DNA of 64,000 bases from NCBI RefSeq assembly GCF_001673315.1, contig NZ_LZLQ01000148.1, positions 62,001-126,000 on the forward strand. Reading direction: 5' to 3'. Position 1 is the first letter of the stretch; each line of letters opens with the position of its first letter. Below are positions 33,325 to 42,307 of the stretch, piece after piece. This DNA is from Mycobacterium asiaticum (lineage in GTDB: Bacteria; Actinomycetota; Actinomycetes; Mycobacteriales; Mycobacteriaceae). The position numbers and the translations under genes are program-made. The notes below the pieces were generated by a model that had not been told where the DNA came from, did not search any database, and saw only the letters and a list, made by a program, of their open reading frames with translations.

Positions 33325-35180
33325 CGTTGTTTCCGCGATCGTCGCATCAATGTCGCTGTACCGAACACTGCTCCGCCTATCAGTAGTGCCGCAGTCAGGC
33401 CTCCGGTGGCCACCCACACCGGCGCCATATTGCGCGGCGCGGGCGCCTTCGGCAGTGACAGCGGGGCTGAGAGTTGCTTGGGGGCCTGAGGGGGTCCCTT
33501 GGGGACATCCCAGGTCAGTGCCGCTACCGGGTCAACCACACCGTATCCGACTTGGTTGTCCACGCCCCGCGCGGGCGACCTGGCGGTGTGCATAAGGCGT
33601 TGCATGACCTGGTAGGCCGACAAGTCTGGGAACTTGGCCCGCACCAGAGCGGCCACACCGGAAACGATGGCAGTGGCGAAACTGGTGCCGGCCGGAACCA
33701 GCAAGGTGTTGTCCGGACCATCGATGGCGTTGATCAATCCGTCGTCGCGGGGCGAGAGACCCATGACGTCGGTTCCCGGTGCGGCAAGCCCCACCCAGGG
33801 CCCGGCAATGCTCATCTGCGACATCGGCTGACCATTGGTATCGACCGCGCCGACGGTCAGGACGTAGTCGCTGAACCACGACGGTGTCACGACGGTCGTG
33901 ACGGCATTCCACGCCCGGGGATCGTTCGGCGACAGCGGGTCGAAGGCCGGATTCTGCTTGCAGTCCTTCTTACTGTTGTCACCGGCTGCGGCAACAATCA
34001 ACGCGTTCTTGTCGACGGCGGCATAGTGCACAGCGGCGCCCAGAACACGCTGGTCGATGGGGTTACGGGCACTCATGCAGGTCACATCGGAGATATTGAT
34101 GATCGACGCGCCCATGTTGGCAGCATGCACGATCGCGCGCGCCATGGTCTGGACATTGTCGATCTTGGCTGCCGTTTGCGGATCTTCGTCGCCGGTGTAG
34201 GCATCCTTGAGCCCGAACGCTTGGCTCGATTGACGAATCGAGATCAGCTCGACCTCCGGGGCGATCCCGCTGAACGCGTCGGGCGGCGGTCCGGGCGGGG
34301 CCGGCGGCGGCGCAGCTGTGGGACTGGGTGGTGCGGACGGGGTGCTCGATGGCGACCCGGACGTGGACCCGGTGGGGGAAGACGTGGGGGAAGAGGTGGC
34401 GGACGTGGACGGTGACGGCGAGTTCGACGGCGTCGGCGCCAGCGGCCGCGGGTGGTCGACAGGCTGCACCTTGGCGCCCCCGGAGTAGCCCGGAATCGTC
34501 ACGGTGCCTCCGCCGCGATTGCTCGACGGGGCTTGACCTGGCCCCGGTGCCGGACCGGGCCCGGCTCCTTCCGACGGCGGCGGCGCGGGTGCTGGGATCA
34601 CGGTGATGGTCGGACCTGGCACCGGCGACAGGGTCACGGTCTGCGGCGGCGGTGGCTTCTCGGTCGTAGGCACGGTGACCGGTCTACGCGGGGCCGCAGG
34701 CGGCGGCGCAGCACCGCTGGCCGGGGCGGCCCCGATCATCGAGGCCACCAGGGTGCCGTGGGCGTCGCAGTCCGACAATCCGTCCCCGCCGGCCATGACG
34801 TAGTCCCCGCCCGGGATCAGACGCGGCAGCCGCGGGTGCGGCGTTACCCCAGTGTCGATGACGGCGACCTTCACCCCTTCGCCGCGGCCGAACTGCCACG
34901 CTTCGTTGAGGTTGAGCATCTCCATGTACTTGGGCGGAATTTTGAAGTCGGTGCCAGGCATGACCCCGACCTCGGTGCAGTAGGAGTTCTGTTTTGTCGG
35001 CGCTATCGGGCCAGGTGGGCTATCCGGTGGCAGTGCCCCAGGGTCGATCACCGGAGGCGAGATCGCGTATGCCGGAGGCATGCCGGCAAGTGCGCCGACG
35101 GTCAGCAGCATCGCGGCGAAGGTCGCGCTGGTTGCGCGACCGCGCCACGATGGCCTGCTACCGGTATCGAATCGCTGCAT
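33321..35180 (-). CDS. mycP5: Mycosin-5, membrane-anchored subtilisin-like protease MycP5
   Basis: 619 residues. Signal peptide FAAMLLTVGALAGMPPAYA, then a subtilase domain with catalytic D (VAVIDTGV, near 108), H (DAHGTLVASMIG, near 141) and S (AGTSFATAIVSG, near 500), and a C-terminal membrane helix with a basic tail. A long Pro/Ser/Thr-rich loop (about residues 160-310) interrupts the domain, as is typical of MycP5. Mycosins cap and stabilise the ESX membrane complex and cleave some substrates. The start overlaps eccD5 by 23 bp; the stop overlaps eccE5. Confidence 0.96.
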   Translation of the reverse strand: MQRFDTGSRPSWRGRATSATFAAMLLTVGALAGMPPAYAISPPVIDPGALPPDSPPGPIAPTKQNSYCTEVGVMPGTDFKIPPKYMEMLNLNEAWQFGRGEGVKVAVIDTGVTPHPRLPRLIPGGDYVMAGGDGLSDCDAHGTLVASMIGAAPASGAAPPPAAPRRPVTVPTTEKPPPPQTVTLSPVPGPTITVIPAPAPPPSEGAGPGPAPGPGQAPSSNRGGGTVTIPGYSGGAKVQPVDHPRPLAPTPSNSPSPSTSATSSPTSSPTGSTSGSPSSTPSAPPSPTAAPPPAPPGPPPDAFSGIAPEVELISIRQSSQAFGLKDAYTGDEDPQTAAKIDNVQTMARAIVHAANMGASIINISDVTCMSARNPIDQRVLGAAVHYAAVDKNALIVAAAGDNSKKDCKQNPAFDPLSPNDPRAWNAVTTVVTPSWFSDYVLTVGAVDTNGQPMSQMSIAGPWVGLAAPGTDVMGLSPRDDGLINAIDGPDNTLLVPAGTSFATAIVSGVAALVRAKFPDLSAYQVMQRLMHTARSPARGVDNQVGYGVVDPVAALTWDVPKGPPQAPKQLSAPLSLPKAPAPRNMAPVWVATGGLTAALLIGGAVFGTATLMRRSRKQR

Positions 35181-36669
35181 AGACGTTCATCAACCACAAT
35201 GCCAGCGGGAAGATCGGAATGAGGCAGATGTACTCGAGCCACTCCACGAACTTCCGGAACAGCGGACTGTAGATGGTGTTCGGCACTACCGCTGCTGCCG
35301 TCATACCCGCTACCGGGAAGAGCACCAGAATCGCGGCCGTAACCGAGACTGCCAGCGGCGACGACAACACCAGCGCGTAGCGCACCAGCACCGCGGCGAT
35401 GATGATCACGCCGGTGCTGGCCAATGTGATGGCCTGCCAGCGGTCGACGTAGGAGCGGCCGCGCAGCAACAGGAAGCCGGTGGTGAAGCACGCGAGTAGC
35501 AGCGGCAGCCACCGTTCACCGGCGTGCGGGTTGCACAACGCGGTCAGGCACACCACTACCAGGACGCCGAGACCCACCAGCAGACCGCTCAGGAAGGAGC
35601 GGGCGCGCTCGGCCTGCAGTAGCACGTCGCGGACCGACGCCGGACCTTCCAGGGTCGGCGGTCCGCCCTCGGAGCGCACCACGGTGGTGGGCAGGTCCGG
35701 CCGGGCCTCGAAGACCCAGCGGCTGGTGGCCGACGGGAACACCGGCAACCGGATGCCCGCCAGCCGGCGGGACAGAGCCGGGGCGGCGTGGTACAGGATG
35801 ACGCTGGCCAGCAGCAGGCACGCGAGCATGGTCACCGCGCTGGTGGCCGCGACCATGCGGGCCACGCTGGCGATTGTCGTCAGCGCGGTGACGGTCACGA
35901 TCGCCGTGTAGATCGCCAGCCGGCGGCCGGTGAACTTCAGCGCCAGCGTCGCGGCGACGGTGATGACTCCGAAGCCCAGCACCGCCTGCGGAGAACCGAC
36001 CGGACCGGGCGGGGCGGCCGCGGCCGCGACGGTGAGTGGTACCAGCCCGCTCATCAGCAGAATGTCGCCGACCCGACGATCCGCGTCCGTCTTGGCGCGC
36101 ATCAACAGCATGATGCTCACGGTCAGCACGAGGACGGCGATCACCGCGGCGAAAATCGTGGTCAGCCAGGTGTTGTGGTGCCACCGCCACCAGGCGAGTA
36201 CGCCGGAGGCCAGCACCACGCCGGACGCCACCATCGAGGCGCCGACCTGGACGGCGACGACCGGGTCGATCGCAGCGAATCGCTTGCTCAGGTTCGACGA
36301 GACCGCAGTGGAGATGTGCTCGATGACCTGCGATCGGTGCTCGCCGTCCGGAATGAAGCGGATCCAGAGGCGGTCGCCGTCGAAGACGTCCTGCTCGGTC
36401 AACGACTGCGTGGCGCGCAGCGGCGAGCCGTCAACCAGGCACAGGGCCCAGCGGCCCCGCCCGGTGGCTTCCAGCGGAGTCTCGCCCAACTCCCGGAGCC
36501 GGCCGTTGATCACCTTCAGCAACGGATCGGTCATCACCGAGACCGGAGCATTGGCGTCCAGCAAAACACCGATCTGGACGCCTTCGCCGGCCATGATCCC
36601 GACGACGACAGCTCTGGGCGACGTAACGCCAGCTACGTCGGCCTGTGGCGCATCTGCTACTGCGGTCAC
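35158..36669 (-). CDS. eccD5: ESX-5 membrane channel component EccD5
   Basis: 503 residues. An N-terminal ubiquitin-like cytosolic domain (about 20-115, with GVQIGVLLDANAPVSVMTDPL) precedes about eleven membrane helices. In ESX-5 structures EccD dimers line each protomer and form the membrane vestibule of the secretion channel. The protein matches Rv1795 in length. It is separated by about 270 bp from espG5 upstream and overlaps mycP5 downstream. The 36670-36938 gap shows no gene. Confidence 0.96.
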   Translation of the reverse strand: MTAVADAPQADVAGVTSPRAVVVGIMAGEGVQIGVLLDANAPVSVMTDPLLKVINGRLRELGETPLEATGRGRWALCLVDGSPLRATQSLTEQDVFDGDRLWIRFIPDGEHRSQVIEHISTAVSSNLSKRFAAIDPVVAVQVGASMVASGVVLASGVLAWWRWHHNTWLTTIFAAVIAVLVLTVSIMLLMRAKTDADRRVGDILLMSGLVPLTVAAAAAPPGPVGSPQAVLGFGVITVAATLALKFTGRRLAIYTAIVTVTALTTIASVARMVAATSAVTMLACLLLASVILYHAAPALSRRLAGIRLPVFPSATSRWVFEARPDLPTTVVRSEGGPPTLEGPASVRDVLLQAERARSFLSGLLVGLGVLVVVCLTALCNPHAGERWLPLLLACFTTGFLLLRGRSYVDRWQAITLASTGVIIIAAVLVRYALVLSSPLAVSVTAAILVLFPVAGMTAAAVVPNTIYSPLFRKFVEWLEYICLIPIFPLALWLMNVYAAIRYR

Positions 36670-36938
36670 TGTCCTGCACCCCCTGCCACAGCAATTGTGT
36701 GAACGGTTGTCGGTCGCGCGGGGGGCAACGTCGTCGTATGCACCGAGGCGCCGTAACCCCTACGGGGTTGCGGCTGGACTGATTCCGATTTCATTTGCCT
36801 CGCCTCGCGATTGATAGTTGTGGTTGACGTGATGTTTCAGTTTTCGCGGCGTGCTTGAGAGCAGTATGCCGTGTTGACATCCAGCTCGCATTTTATGTTG
36901 AAAAATGTTGCCACACTGCGCGATTCGTAACAGCGCTG

Positions 36939-37841
36939 TTAAACCCTGCTGTGCGTTTTCCACTCGCCGTACGGCAGAGTGTCCAAAACTGTCTTCACGC
37001 CTACCTGCACGAGTTGCGGGGTAGCCGGGCAAATAGCCAGCCACGCCTCGCCGGAGCCTGCGGTGCGGGCTTGTTGGTATAGCGCGATACGGCCGCCCGA
37101 TCCGTCTTTGAGTGACAGCACCGAAGCGCTGGGACCTTTCGCGTCGTCTCGGTACTGCCGGGCGTAGACAGCAACCTCGGCAGCAGGATCGGACAAAGCC
37201 TGGCCGAGTGCCGCGACGGTGGACGCGCTGATGCCCATGCGCCGAAGATCGCCACCGGAGAAGACGTTGAAGTCCGATTCCTGCCAAGACTTGGTGGCCT
37301 CGAGCATCTCTTCGAGCGGCACGTTGACGGCGTTGATTGCTGCCGGGTCGGCATGATGGATCGACTCGAGACCGTCGATCACGAGAGCGGCGATCGAGGC
37401 GCTGTCCGACACGGTGACATCGTCGACCGTGATGTCGTTGCCGACTCGAACCGCGGAAACCCAATGTTGGCCTCGCCGGGCCAGGACCACTCGGAACTCA
37501 TTGTCAGGAATATCGCGCGAACCAGGAACCTGACTCTCTTGGTCGACCACGCCGTAGAGCAGTTTGCCGCGGGACAGCAGCGCGACCACTTCGAGGTCCG
37601 GCGCGGCGAGCACTTTCATTCTGGCTGCGACATGCTCGTTGACCGTGTCGCCCACCACGATGCCCTGCTCGCGCATGACCGCCATGCCTGGGTGCTCGTT
37701 GAGCCAGTCGTTGTTGTCGGTGGAGACGTATGGCCGGCACCGAAGTTCGGGCGCCACGTGCCGTATGTCCAGCAATGCCTGAAGCATCCAGAACCCGTCG
37801 ACGTTGACGGTGATGTCGGTGCGGGTGCTCTGTTGATCCAT
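36939..37841 (-). CDS. espG5: ESX-5 PE/PPE-specific chaperone EspG5
   Basis: 300 residues, the same length as M. tuberculosis EspG5. It shows the EspG fold features: an N-terminal strand region (DITVNVDGFWMLQALLDIRHVAPEL), a central ESIHHADPAAINAVNVP and SDFNVFSGGDLRRMG. EspG5 binds the tip of the PPE hh motif and keeps PE/PPE pairs soluble in the cytosol until export by ESX-5. It lies 98 bp downstream of esxN on the same strand, among the PE/PPE genes it serves. Confidence 0.95.
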   Translation of the reverse strand: MDQQSTRTDITVNVDGFWMLQALLDIRHVAPELRCRPYVSTDNNDWLNEHPGMAVMREQGIVVGDTVNEHVAARMKVLAAPDLEVVALLSRGKLLYGVVDQESQVPGSRDIPDNEFRVVLARRGQHWVSAVRVGNDITVDDVTVSDSASIAALVIDGLESIHHADPAAINAVNVPLEEMLEATKSWQESDFNVFSGGDLRRMGISASTVAALGQALSDPAAEVAVYARQYRDDAKGPSASVLSLKDGSGGRIALYQQARTAGSGEAWLAICPATPQLVQVGVKTVLDTLPYGEWKTHSRV

Positions 37842-37939
37842 CCCTGCCCTCAGTGGTCCTCAGTCATGCAGTATCCATTGACTGCAGTACGCGGCAGCAC
37901 ACCGTCTCGCTTGGTGTGCTGCCGCGTCTGCGGTTGGTG

Positions 37940-38224
37940 TCAGGCCCAGCTGGAGCCGACGGCGCTGTCCGTCTGCGCCATGTTGTTGCCGGCGCTCTGA
38001 ACCTTCTGGCCGTGCTGGTTGGCCTGCTCGTAGATCACCTGGAAGTTCCGGCCCAACTGGGCAATGAACTCCTGGCAAGCCACCGAACCGGCGCCGCCCC
38101 AGAAGTCACCGGCAGCCAGCACATCGCGAACGATGGCCTGGTGCTCGGCCTCCAAGTTGGCGGCCTGGGCGCGGATGAGCGCGCCGTGCGCGTCGACATC
38201 CCCGAACTGGTAATTAATGGTCAT
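37940..38224 (-). CDS. esxN: WXG100 protein EsxN
   Basis: 94 residues, beginning MTINYQFGDVDAHGALIRAQ, with the turn motif W-G-G in GDFWGGAGS between two helices. It belongs to the Mtb9.9 (EsxI/L/N/O/V) group of the WXG100 family and is secreted by ESX-5 as a heterodimer with EsxM. An AAAGGATTCAGCA stretch precedes the ATG. It is 26 bp downstream of esxM. Confidence 0.96.
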   Translation of the reverse strand: MTINYQFGDVDAHGALIRAQAANLEAEHQAIVRDVLAAGDFWGGAGSVACQEFIAQLGRNFQVIYEQANQHGQKVQSAGNNMAQTDSAVGSSWA

Positions 38225-38250
38225 TGCTGAATCCTTTCTGGGTCTGCGAG

Positions 38251-38547
38251 CTAGCTGCTCAGGATCTGCTGGGAGGCCTGCTCTTGCTGCTCGTAGTTGT
38301 TGGCGTCCCGGACGAGTCCGTCACGCACCCCGTGCAGCATGTTCACAATGTTGCGGAACGCCTGGTTCATCTGTCCCATGGTGTCCAGCGAGGTGGCCTG
38401 CGCCATACCGCTCCAGCCCGCACCGGCGATGTTCTGCGAGGACGCCCACATCCGGCGGGCCTCGTCCTCAACAGTCTGGGCGTGGGTCTCGAAACGGCCC
38501 GCCATGTCCCGCATAGCGTGCGGGTCGGTCATGAAACGCGTAGTCAC
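38251..38547 (-). CDS. esxM: WXG100 protein EsxM
   Basis: 98 residues: MTTRFMTDPHAMRDMAGRFE, W-S-G turn in AGAGWSGMAQA, and a C-terminal Y-x3-E (YEQQE) that matches the general type VII secretion signal. It belongs to the QILSS group, ending in QQILSS, whose members pair with EsxN-type partners. AGAAGGAGTTATCACGT precedes the ATG. A 322-bp spacer separates it from the PE gene upstream, so esxMN may have their own promoter. Confidence 0.96.
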   Translation of the reverse strand: MTTRFMTDPHAMRDMAGRFETHAQTVEDEARRMWASSQNIAGAGWSGMAQATSLDTMGQMNQAFRNIVNMLHGVRDGLVRDANNYEQQEQASQQILSS

Positions 38548-38869
38548 GTGATAACTCCTTCTTCTGCTACTTATTGCCTGATGTCTTGTAAGACGCGATG
38601 GCCGATCGGCTGCACGAATGCAACTACCGACCGGAAAAAATCGGACTATCCCCCTTTTCCGTCAGCCGGCGGCCACCGGGCTATGTAGCGGTCGGAAGGT
38701 TGTCAGTCCCAAACCCCGTTGTCTGGGTGACGGCGAATGCAGGTGATCCGAAGCAACGGGCCCCGACCAGGCCGGAAGCCTCGAACTCACCGCCGGGTGG
38801 GAGGGTGCCATGGAGTTCATGTCCCTAGCTCCCCTCCCAAGTCTCGATTGGTCTCAAACGCGGTGTTCG
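38548..38869. other. 322-bp spacer upstream of esxM
   Basis: Nothing with coding character was seen. The part next to esxM is A/T-rich on the minus strand, as expected for a promoter of the esxM-esxN pair, but no clear -10/-35 was settled. A short A-rich run (CGGAAAAAATCGGAC) stands near 38632. Confidence 0.4.
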
Positions 38870-39169
38870 TCAGCCTGCCGCGGCCGCGTTGGCGGCCTCG
38901 GTTGCCGCGTACGAACCCGAACTGGTGGTCAAGGTATTGACGAACATCTCGTGGATGGCCGCGGCCTGCGCGCTGACGGCTTGGTACATCTGCGCGTGCG
39001 CGGCGAACTGAGCCGCGGTCAGCGCCGACACCTCGTCAGCGGCTGCTGGAACCACGCCGGTCGTCGGCGCTGCGGCCGCTGCGTTCTGAGCACTCATCGT
39101 GGTGCCGATGCCCTGCAAGTTGCCGGCCGCTGCGGCCAGCGCCTCGGGCTGTGTGGTGACAAACGACAT
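38870..39169 (-). CDS. PE19: PE-only protein, PE19-like
   Basis: 99 residues forming just the PE domain: MSFVTTQPEALAAAAGNLQG, a helical hairpin, and the C-terminal Y-x3-E secretion motif in GSYAATEAANA. PE proteins dimerise with PPE proteins for ESX-5 export. By order (before esxM) it corresponds to PE19 (Rv1791). It is nearly the same in its central half as the PE protein at 40734-41033, which may indicate gene conversion. AAGGGAGGAAACC precedes the ATG. Confidence 0.93.
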   Translation of the reverse strand: MSFVTTQPEALAAAAGNLQGIGTTMSAQNAAAAAPTTGVVPAAADEVSALTAAQFAAHAQMYQAVSAQAAAIHEMFVNTLTTSSGSYAATEAANAAAAG

Positions 39170-39398
39170 GCTGGTTTCCTCCCTTGTTCACCCCAACATC
39201 CAGTCTCTGCCACAGAGAGTAGAGGACTGCGTTGCGCACGGTGGCGTTCGATGCCGCGAGTTCCCATTTGTTCACTTCGCGGCAATACGAATTCACCTGC
39301 TGTAACGACACAGTAACAGCGTCTGACCTGGTTCGGAGCGTCCTGGTAGAGACTTCATAGGACACGGACAGACGATTTCGGGTATCGATGCGCGAAAT

Positions 39399-39446
39399 GC
39401 GCTTTGCAAGGCGCTTTGCAAGGCGCTCTGAAACGCGCTTTGAAAT
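39399..39446. repeat. 12-bp tandem repeat, four units
   Basis: Units GCGCTTTGCAAG, GCGCTTTGCAAG, GCGCTCTGAAAC and GCGCTTTGAAAT follow one another without gaps. They lie in the 321-bp space (39170-39490) between the PPE gene and the PE19-like gene. The rest of that space shows no gene. The 12-bp period is close to one DNA turn, so it could be a variable spacer or a binding array. Confidence 0.85.
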
Positions 39447-39490
39447 GCATCCGTGCAGAACAGCGGGCTAGCTCCATAAGAAAACCGCCG

Positions 39491-40723
39491 TCATCCCGCG
39501 AACGGTGGCCGTGACATCACCGTCGGCCTGAACCCATACTTCTGGCCCCCCGCGGCGTTCCCCGCCCCCGCGCCGGCCAGTGGGAGACCGCCGAGTAGGT
39601 TCCCGGCCCCGGATTCTGGCGCCGCGCTGATCGTCGACACCGGTAGCGGTGCCGCGTGGCTCACCGTCGGACCTATTCCGGCGATGGCGGGAGGTACGGA
39701 CAGCTTGCCGAGGGATGCTGCTTGGCCCACGCTCGCTGACACCCCCCCGCCGCCGGAGCCCAGCAAGCCGCCCAAGCCACCTAACCCGTGTGCCGCGTTG
39801 CCGGCGGCCGATGCGGCGGCGGGGGCAAGTCCCTTGCTCAACGACAACAAGGTGTTCGCCATGCCGGTGGAGAAGTACGGCAGACCCTCGATGTTGTAGG
39901 CGGGACCCGCGAAGTTTCGGAACGCAGTGATGAACCAAGCTGGGTTCAGAGTGCTGTTCCCGCCGATTCCCGTCAACGCCGAACCGATGACCGAGTTCGG
40001 GTTGAAGGTCACACCGGTCAAACTCAACGGCGTCGTCGGATTCAGCCCGATCAGGCCGGCGTTCGCGGGACCCACCAGGTTGGTCAACTGCGCCTGCAAG
40101 CTGCTAACCAGGTCCAAGATGGACTGCTGAGCTGACCCGGCCGCGGTTCCGAAGGCGTCCGTGACCGAGGCGGCTTGCAGGGCCGAGGCGGCCGGGCTAA
40201 CCACTTGTGGCGGGGAGGCGACCGGGGTCACCGCCGCGGTGGCAGTCGAGGACGACGCCGCATATTGGTACATCGTCGCGGCGTCCTGGGCCCACATTTC
40301 CCCGTACTGCGCCTCCAGTGCCGCGATCGCGTTGGTGTTCTGGCCGAACACATTGGTAGCCAGCAATTGCATCAGTTGCAGGCGATTGCTGATGACGAGT
40401 TGCGGAGGCACCATCGCCGCCACGGCGTTCTCGTAGGCCGCGGCCGCCGCACTGGCCTGGCTGGCGAACTGTTCTGCCAGGCCGGCGGTGTCGCTGATCC
40501 AGGCGACATACGGAGTGGCTGCCTCGGTCATCGACGCCGACGCCGGACCTAACCACTCTTCGCCGGTCAACTGCGTGATCACTGTCTCGTAGGCCAACGC
40601 CGCCGAGTTGAGTTCTGCGGCGAGGCCGTTCCACGCGGAAGCGGCGGACACCATCGGTGCCGATCCCGGACCGGAGTAGATCAGCACGGAGTTGATCTCC
40701 GGCGGTAGCGCTCCGAAATCCAT
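39491..40723 (-). CDS. PPE protein, SVP subfamily, ESX-5 cluster (PPE26/PPE27 position)
   Basis: 410 residues from ATG 40723 behind AAAGGAAAGG: MDFGALPPEINSVLIYSG, EWLGPAS, YGEMWAQDAATMYQY, the motif GKLSVPPAIAGIGP, and the end YGFRPTVMSRPPFAG. It starts 10 bp after the stop of the PE gene upstream, the standard PE-PPE pair arrangement, so the two probably form a secreted heterodimer. Only one PPE gene lies between the two PE genes here, whereas M. tuberculosis has two (PPE26, PPE27). Confidence 0.92.
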   Translation of the reverse strand: MDFGALPPEINSVLIYSGPGSAPMVSAASAWNGLAAELNSAALAYETVITQLTGEEWLGPASASMTEAATPYVAWISDTAGLAEQFASQASAAAAAYENAVAAMVPPQLVISNRLQLMQLLATNVFGQNTNAIAALEAQYGEMWAQDAATMYQYAASSSTATAAVTPVASPPQVVSPAASALQAASVTDAFGTAAGSAQQSILDLVSSLQAQLTNLVGPANAGLIGLNPTTPLSLTGVTFNPNSVIGSALTGIGGNSTLNPAWFITAFRNFAGPAYNIEGLPYFSTGMANTLLSLSKGLAPAAASAAGNAAHGLGGLGGLLGSGGGGVSASVGQAASLGKLSVPPAIAGIGPTVSHAAPLPVSTISAAPESGAGNLLGGLPLAGAGAGNAAGGQKYGFRPTVMSRPPFAG

Positions 40724-40733
40724 AGCCTTTCCT

Positions 40734-41033
40734 TTATCTGCTCGCGGCCGCGTTGGCGGCCTCGGTGGCTGCATACGACCCGGCGCTGGCGCCCAAGGTC
40801 CGGACGAACATTTCGTGGATGGCGGCCGCCTGCGCGCTGACTGCCTGGTACATCTGGGCGTGCGCGGCGAATTGTGCCGCGGTCAACGCTGAAACCTCGT
40901 CGGCGGCGGCGGGGACTACCCCGGTGGTGGGAGCAGCGGACGCCGCATTTTGGGCGCTGAGCGCAGAGCCGATGCCCTGCAGGCTGGCGGCAGCCGCGGA
41001 CAGTGCTTCGGGTTGTGTCGTCACGTAGGACAT
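40734..41033 (-). CDS. PE18: PE-only protein, PE18-like
   Basis: 99 residues: MSYVTTQPEALSAAAASLQG, the helical hairpin, and GSYAATEAANA with the Y-x3-E signal. GAAGGAGATCAGAA precedes ATG 41033; the frame extending to 41444 lies within the PPE gene and is not used. It sits between two PPE genes (47 bp after one, 10 bp before the other), as PE18 (Rv1788) does in M. tuberculosis. Confidence 0.93.
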   Translation of the reverse strand: MSYVTTQPEALSAAAASLQGIGSALSAQNAASAAPTTGVVPAAADEVSALTAAQFAAHAQMYQAVSAQAAAIHEMFVRTLGASAGSYAATEAANAAASR

Positions 41034-41080
41034 TTCTGATCTCCTTCTTCGGATGACTTGTCGGACAACAGGATTGACTT

Positions 41081-42307
41081 CTAACCCGCGGATGGTGAGC
41101 GAGTCAGCACGCTGTGACGGAAGCCGTACTTGGTGACGTAACCCTCCGCCGTACGCCGGCCCGCGCCGCTCATCGGTATTCCTCTGAGCAAGCTCGACGA
41201 CGTAGCAGCGTGGGCAGGATTCACACCCGCCCCGAGGCTCTCGGTTCCCGTGGGCAACGGTGTTATCTGCGCAACCGTCGTCGCAGACCACGTCGGCGGA
41301 ACCGAAAGTTTGCCGATGGCAGTGGCCTGGCCCCAGCCGGCGGATACCGGACTGCCCCAAGCTCCTATTGCCCCGGGTGGTGTGAGTGCGCCACCCAGCG
41401 CTGGGTTGGGCGCTGGAGCGCCGGGCAGCAAACCGCCGCCCCATGCGACCAGGGAATTGACGGATCCCAGTGCGAAGTAGGGGTAATTGGTGACGGAGTT
41501 CCAGATGTTGGTGGAATTGCCGAAGATCGTCGCGACGAGTCCGTTGGACCCCACAACCCAGGGCGGAACGACCAATCCCTCTGGGGCGAACGAGAATCCC
41601 AGCTGCGTCAGTACCGAGTCAAACCCGGCTACCGGCGCAGAATTGAGGATCGCCGATCCAAGTTCGGGAAGCGAGGAAGGTAACAACGTCATCGGCGCGA
41701 CGGCAGCCGCGGAGTTGCCCGCCGGAACGGCAAGGGCTTCGCCGACGGCCGCCGCCTGCGCGGATACTGAATCCGCGTCGGCGGTGATAGGGGGCTCGGT
41801 GAACGGGTTCAGTACCGACGCGGTCGCCGAGGAGGCGGCGTACCCATACATTGCGACCGCGTCCTGGGCCCACATCTCGGCGTACTCGGCTTCGGTGGCC
41901 GCGATGGCTGGTGTGTTCTGACCGAAGAAGTTCGTCGCGACCAGCACCGCGAGTAACGCCCGGTTGGCCGCGACCATCGTCGGCGGCACGGTCATCGCGA
42001 ACGCGACGTCGTACGCCGCGGCGGCTGCTCGGGCCTGCATGCCGGCCTGGTCGGCCTGCTCGGCGGTGACGCCCAGCCAAGCCACGTACGGGGCGGCTGC
42101 GGCCATCATCGCAGCGGAGGCCGGACCTACCCAGGGTGAGCTGGTCAGTTCGGTGACGATCGAGCCGTATCCGGCGGCTGCCGTGCTCAACTCGGCGGCT
42201 AGCCCGTCCCACCCCGCCGCGGCGGCCAGCATCGGCCCCGATCCTGGTCCGGCGTACATCCGCCCCGAGTTGATCTCGGGCGGAAAAGCTCCGAAGTCCA
42301 ACACCAT
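41081..42307 (-). CDS. PPE25: PPE protein, SVP subfamily, ESX-5 cluster (PPE25-like)
   Basis: 408 residues: MVLDFGAFPPEINSGRMYAG, PWVGPAS, YAEMWAQDAVAMYGY, the motif GKLSVPPTWSATTV near 340, and the end YGFRHSVLTRSPSAG. It is the first gene of the PPE-PE-PPE-PE-esx series, in the position of PPE25 (Rv1787). A GGAGG-like GAGGAGGGATGGT leads into ATG 42307. The 465-bp upstream region contains no gene. Confidence 0.9.
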   Translation of the reverse strand: MVLDFGAFPPEINSGRMYAGPGSGPMLAAAAGWDGLAAELSTAAAGYGSIVTELTSSPWVGPASAAMMAAAAPYVAWLGVTAEQADQAGMQARAAAAAYDVAFAMTVPPTMVAANRALLAVLVATNFFGQNTPAIAATEAEYAEMWAQDAVAMYGYAASSATASVLNPFTEPPITADADSVSAQAAAVGEALAVPAGNSAAAVAPMTLLPSSLPELGSAILNSAPVAGFDSVLTQLGFSFAPEGLVVPPWVVGSNGLVATIFGNSTNIWNSVTNYPYFALGSVNSLVAWGGGLLPGAPAPNPALGGALTPPGAIGAWGSPVSAGWGQATAIGKLSVPPTWSATTVAQITPLPTGTESLGAGVNPAHAATSSSLLRGIPMSGAGRRTAEGYVTKYGFRHSVLTRSPSAG

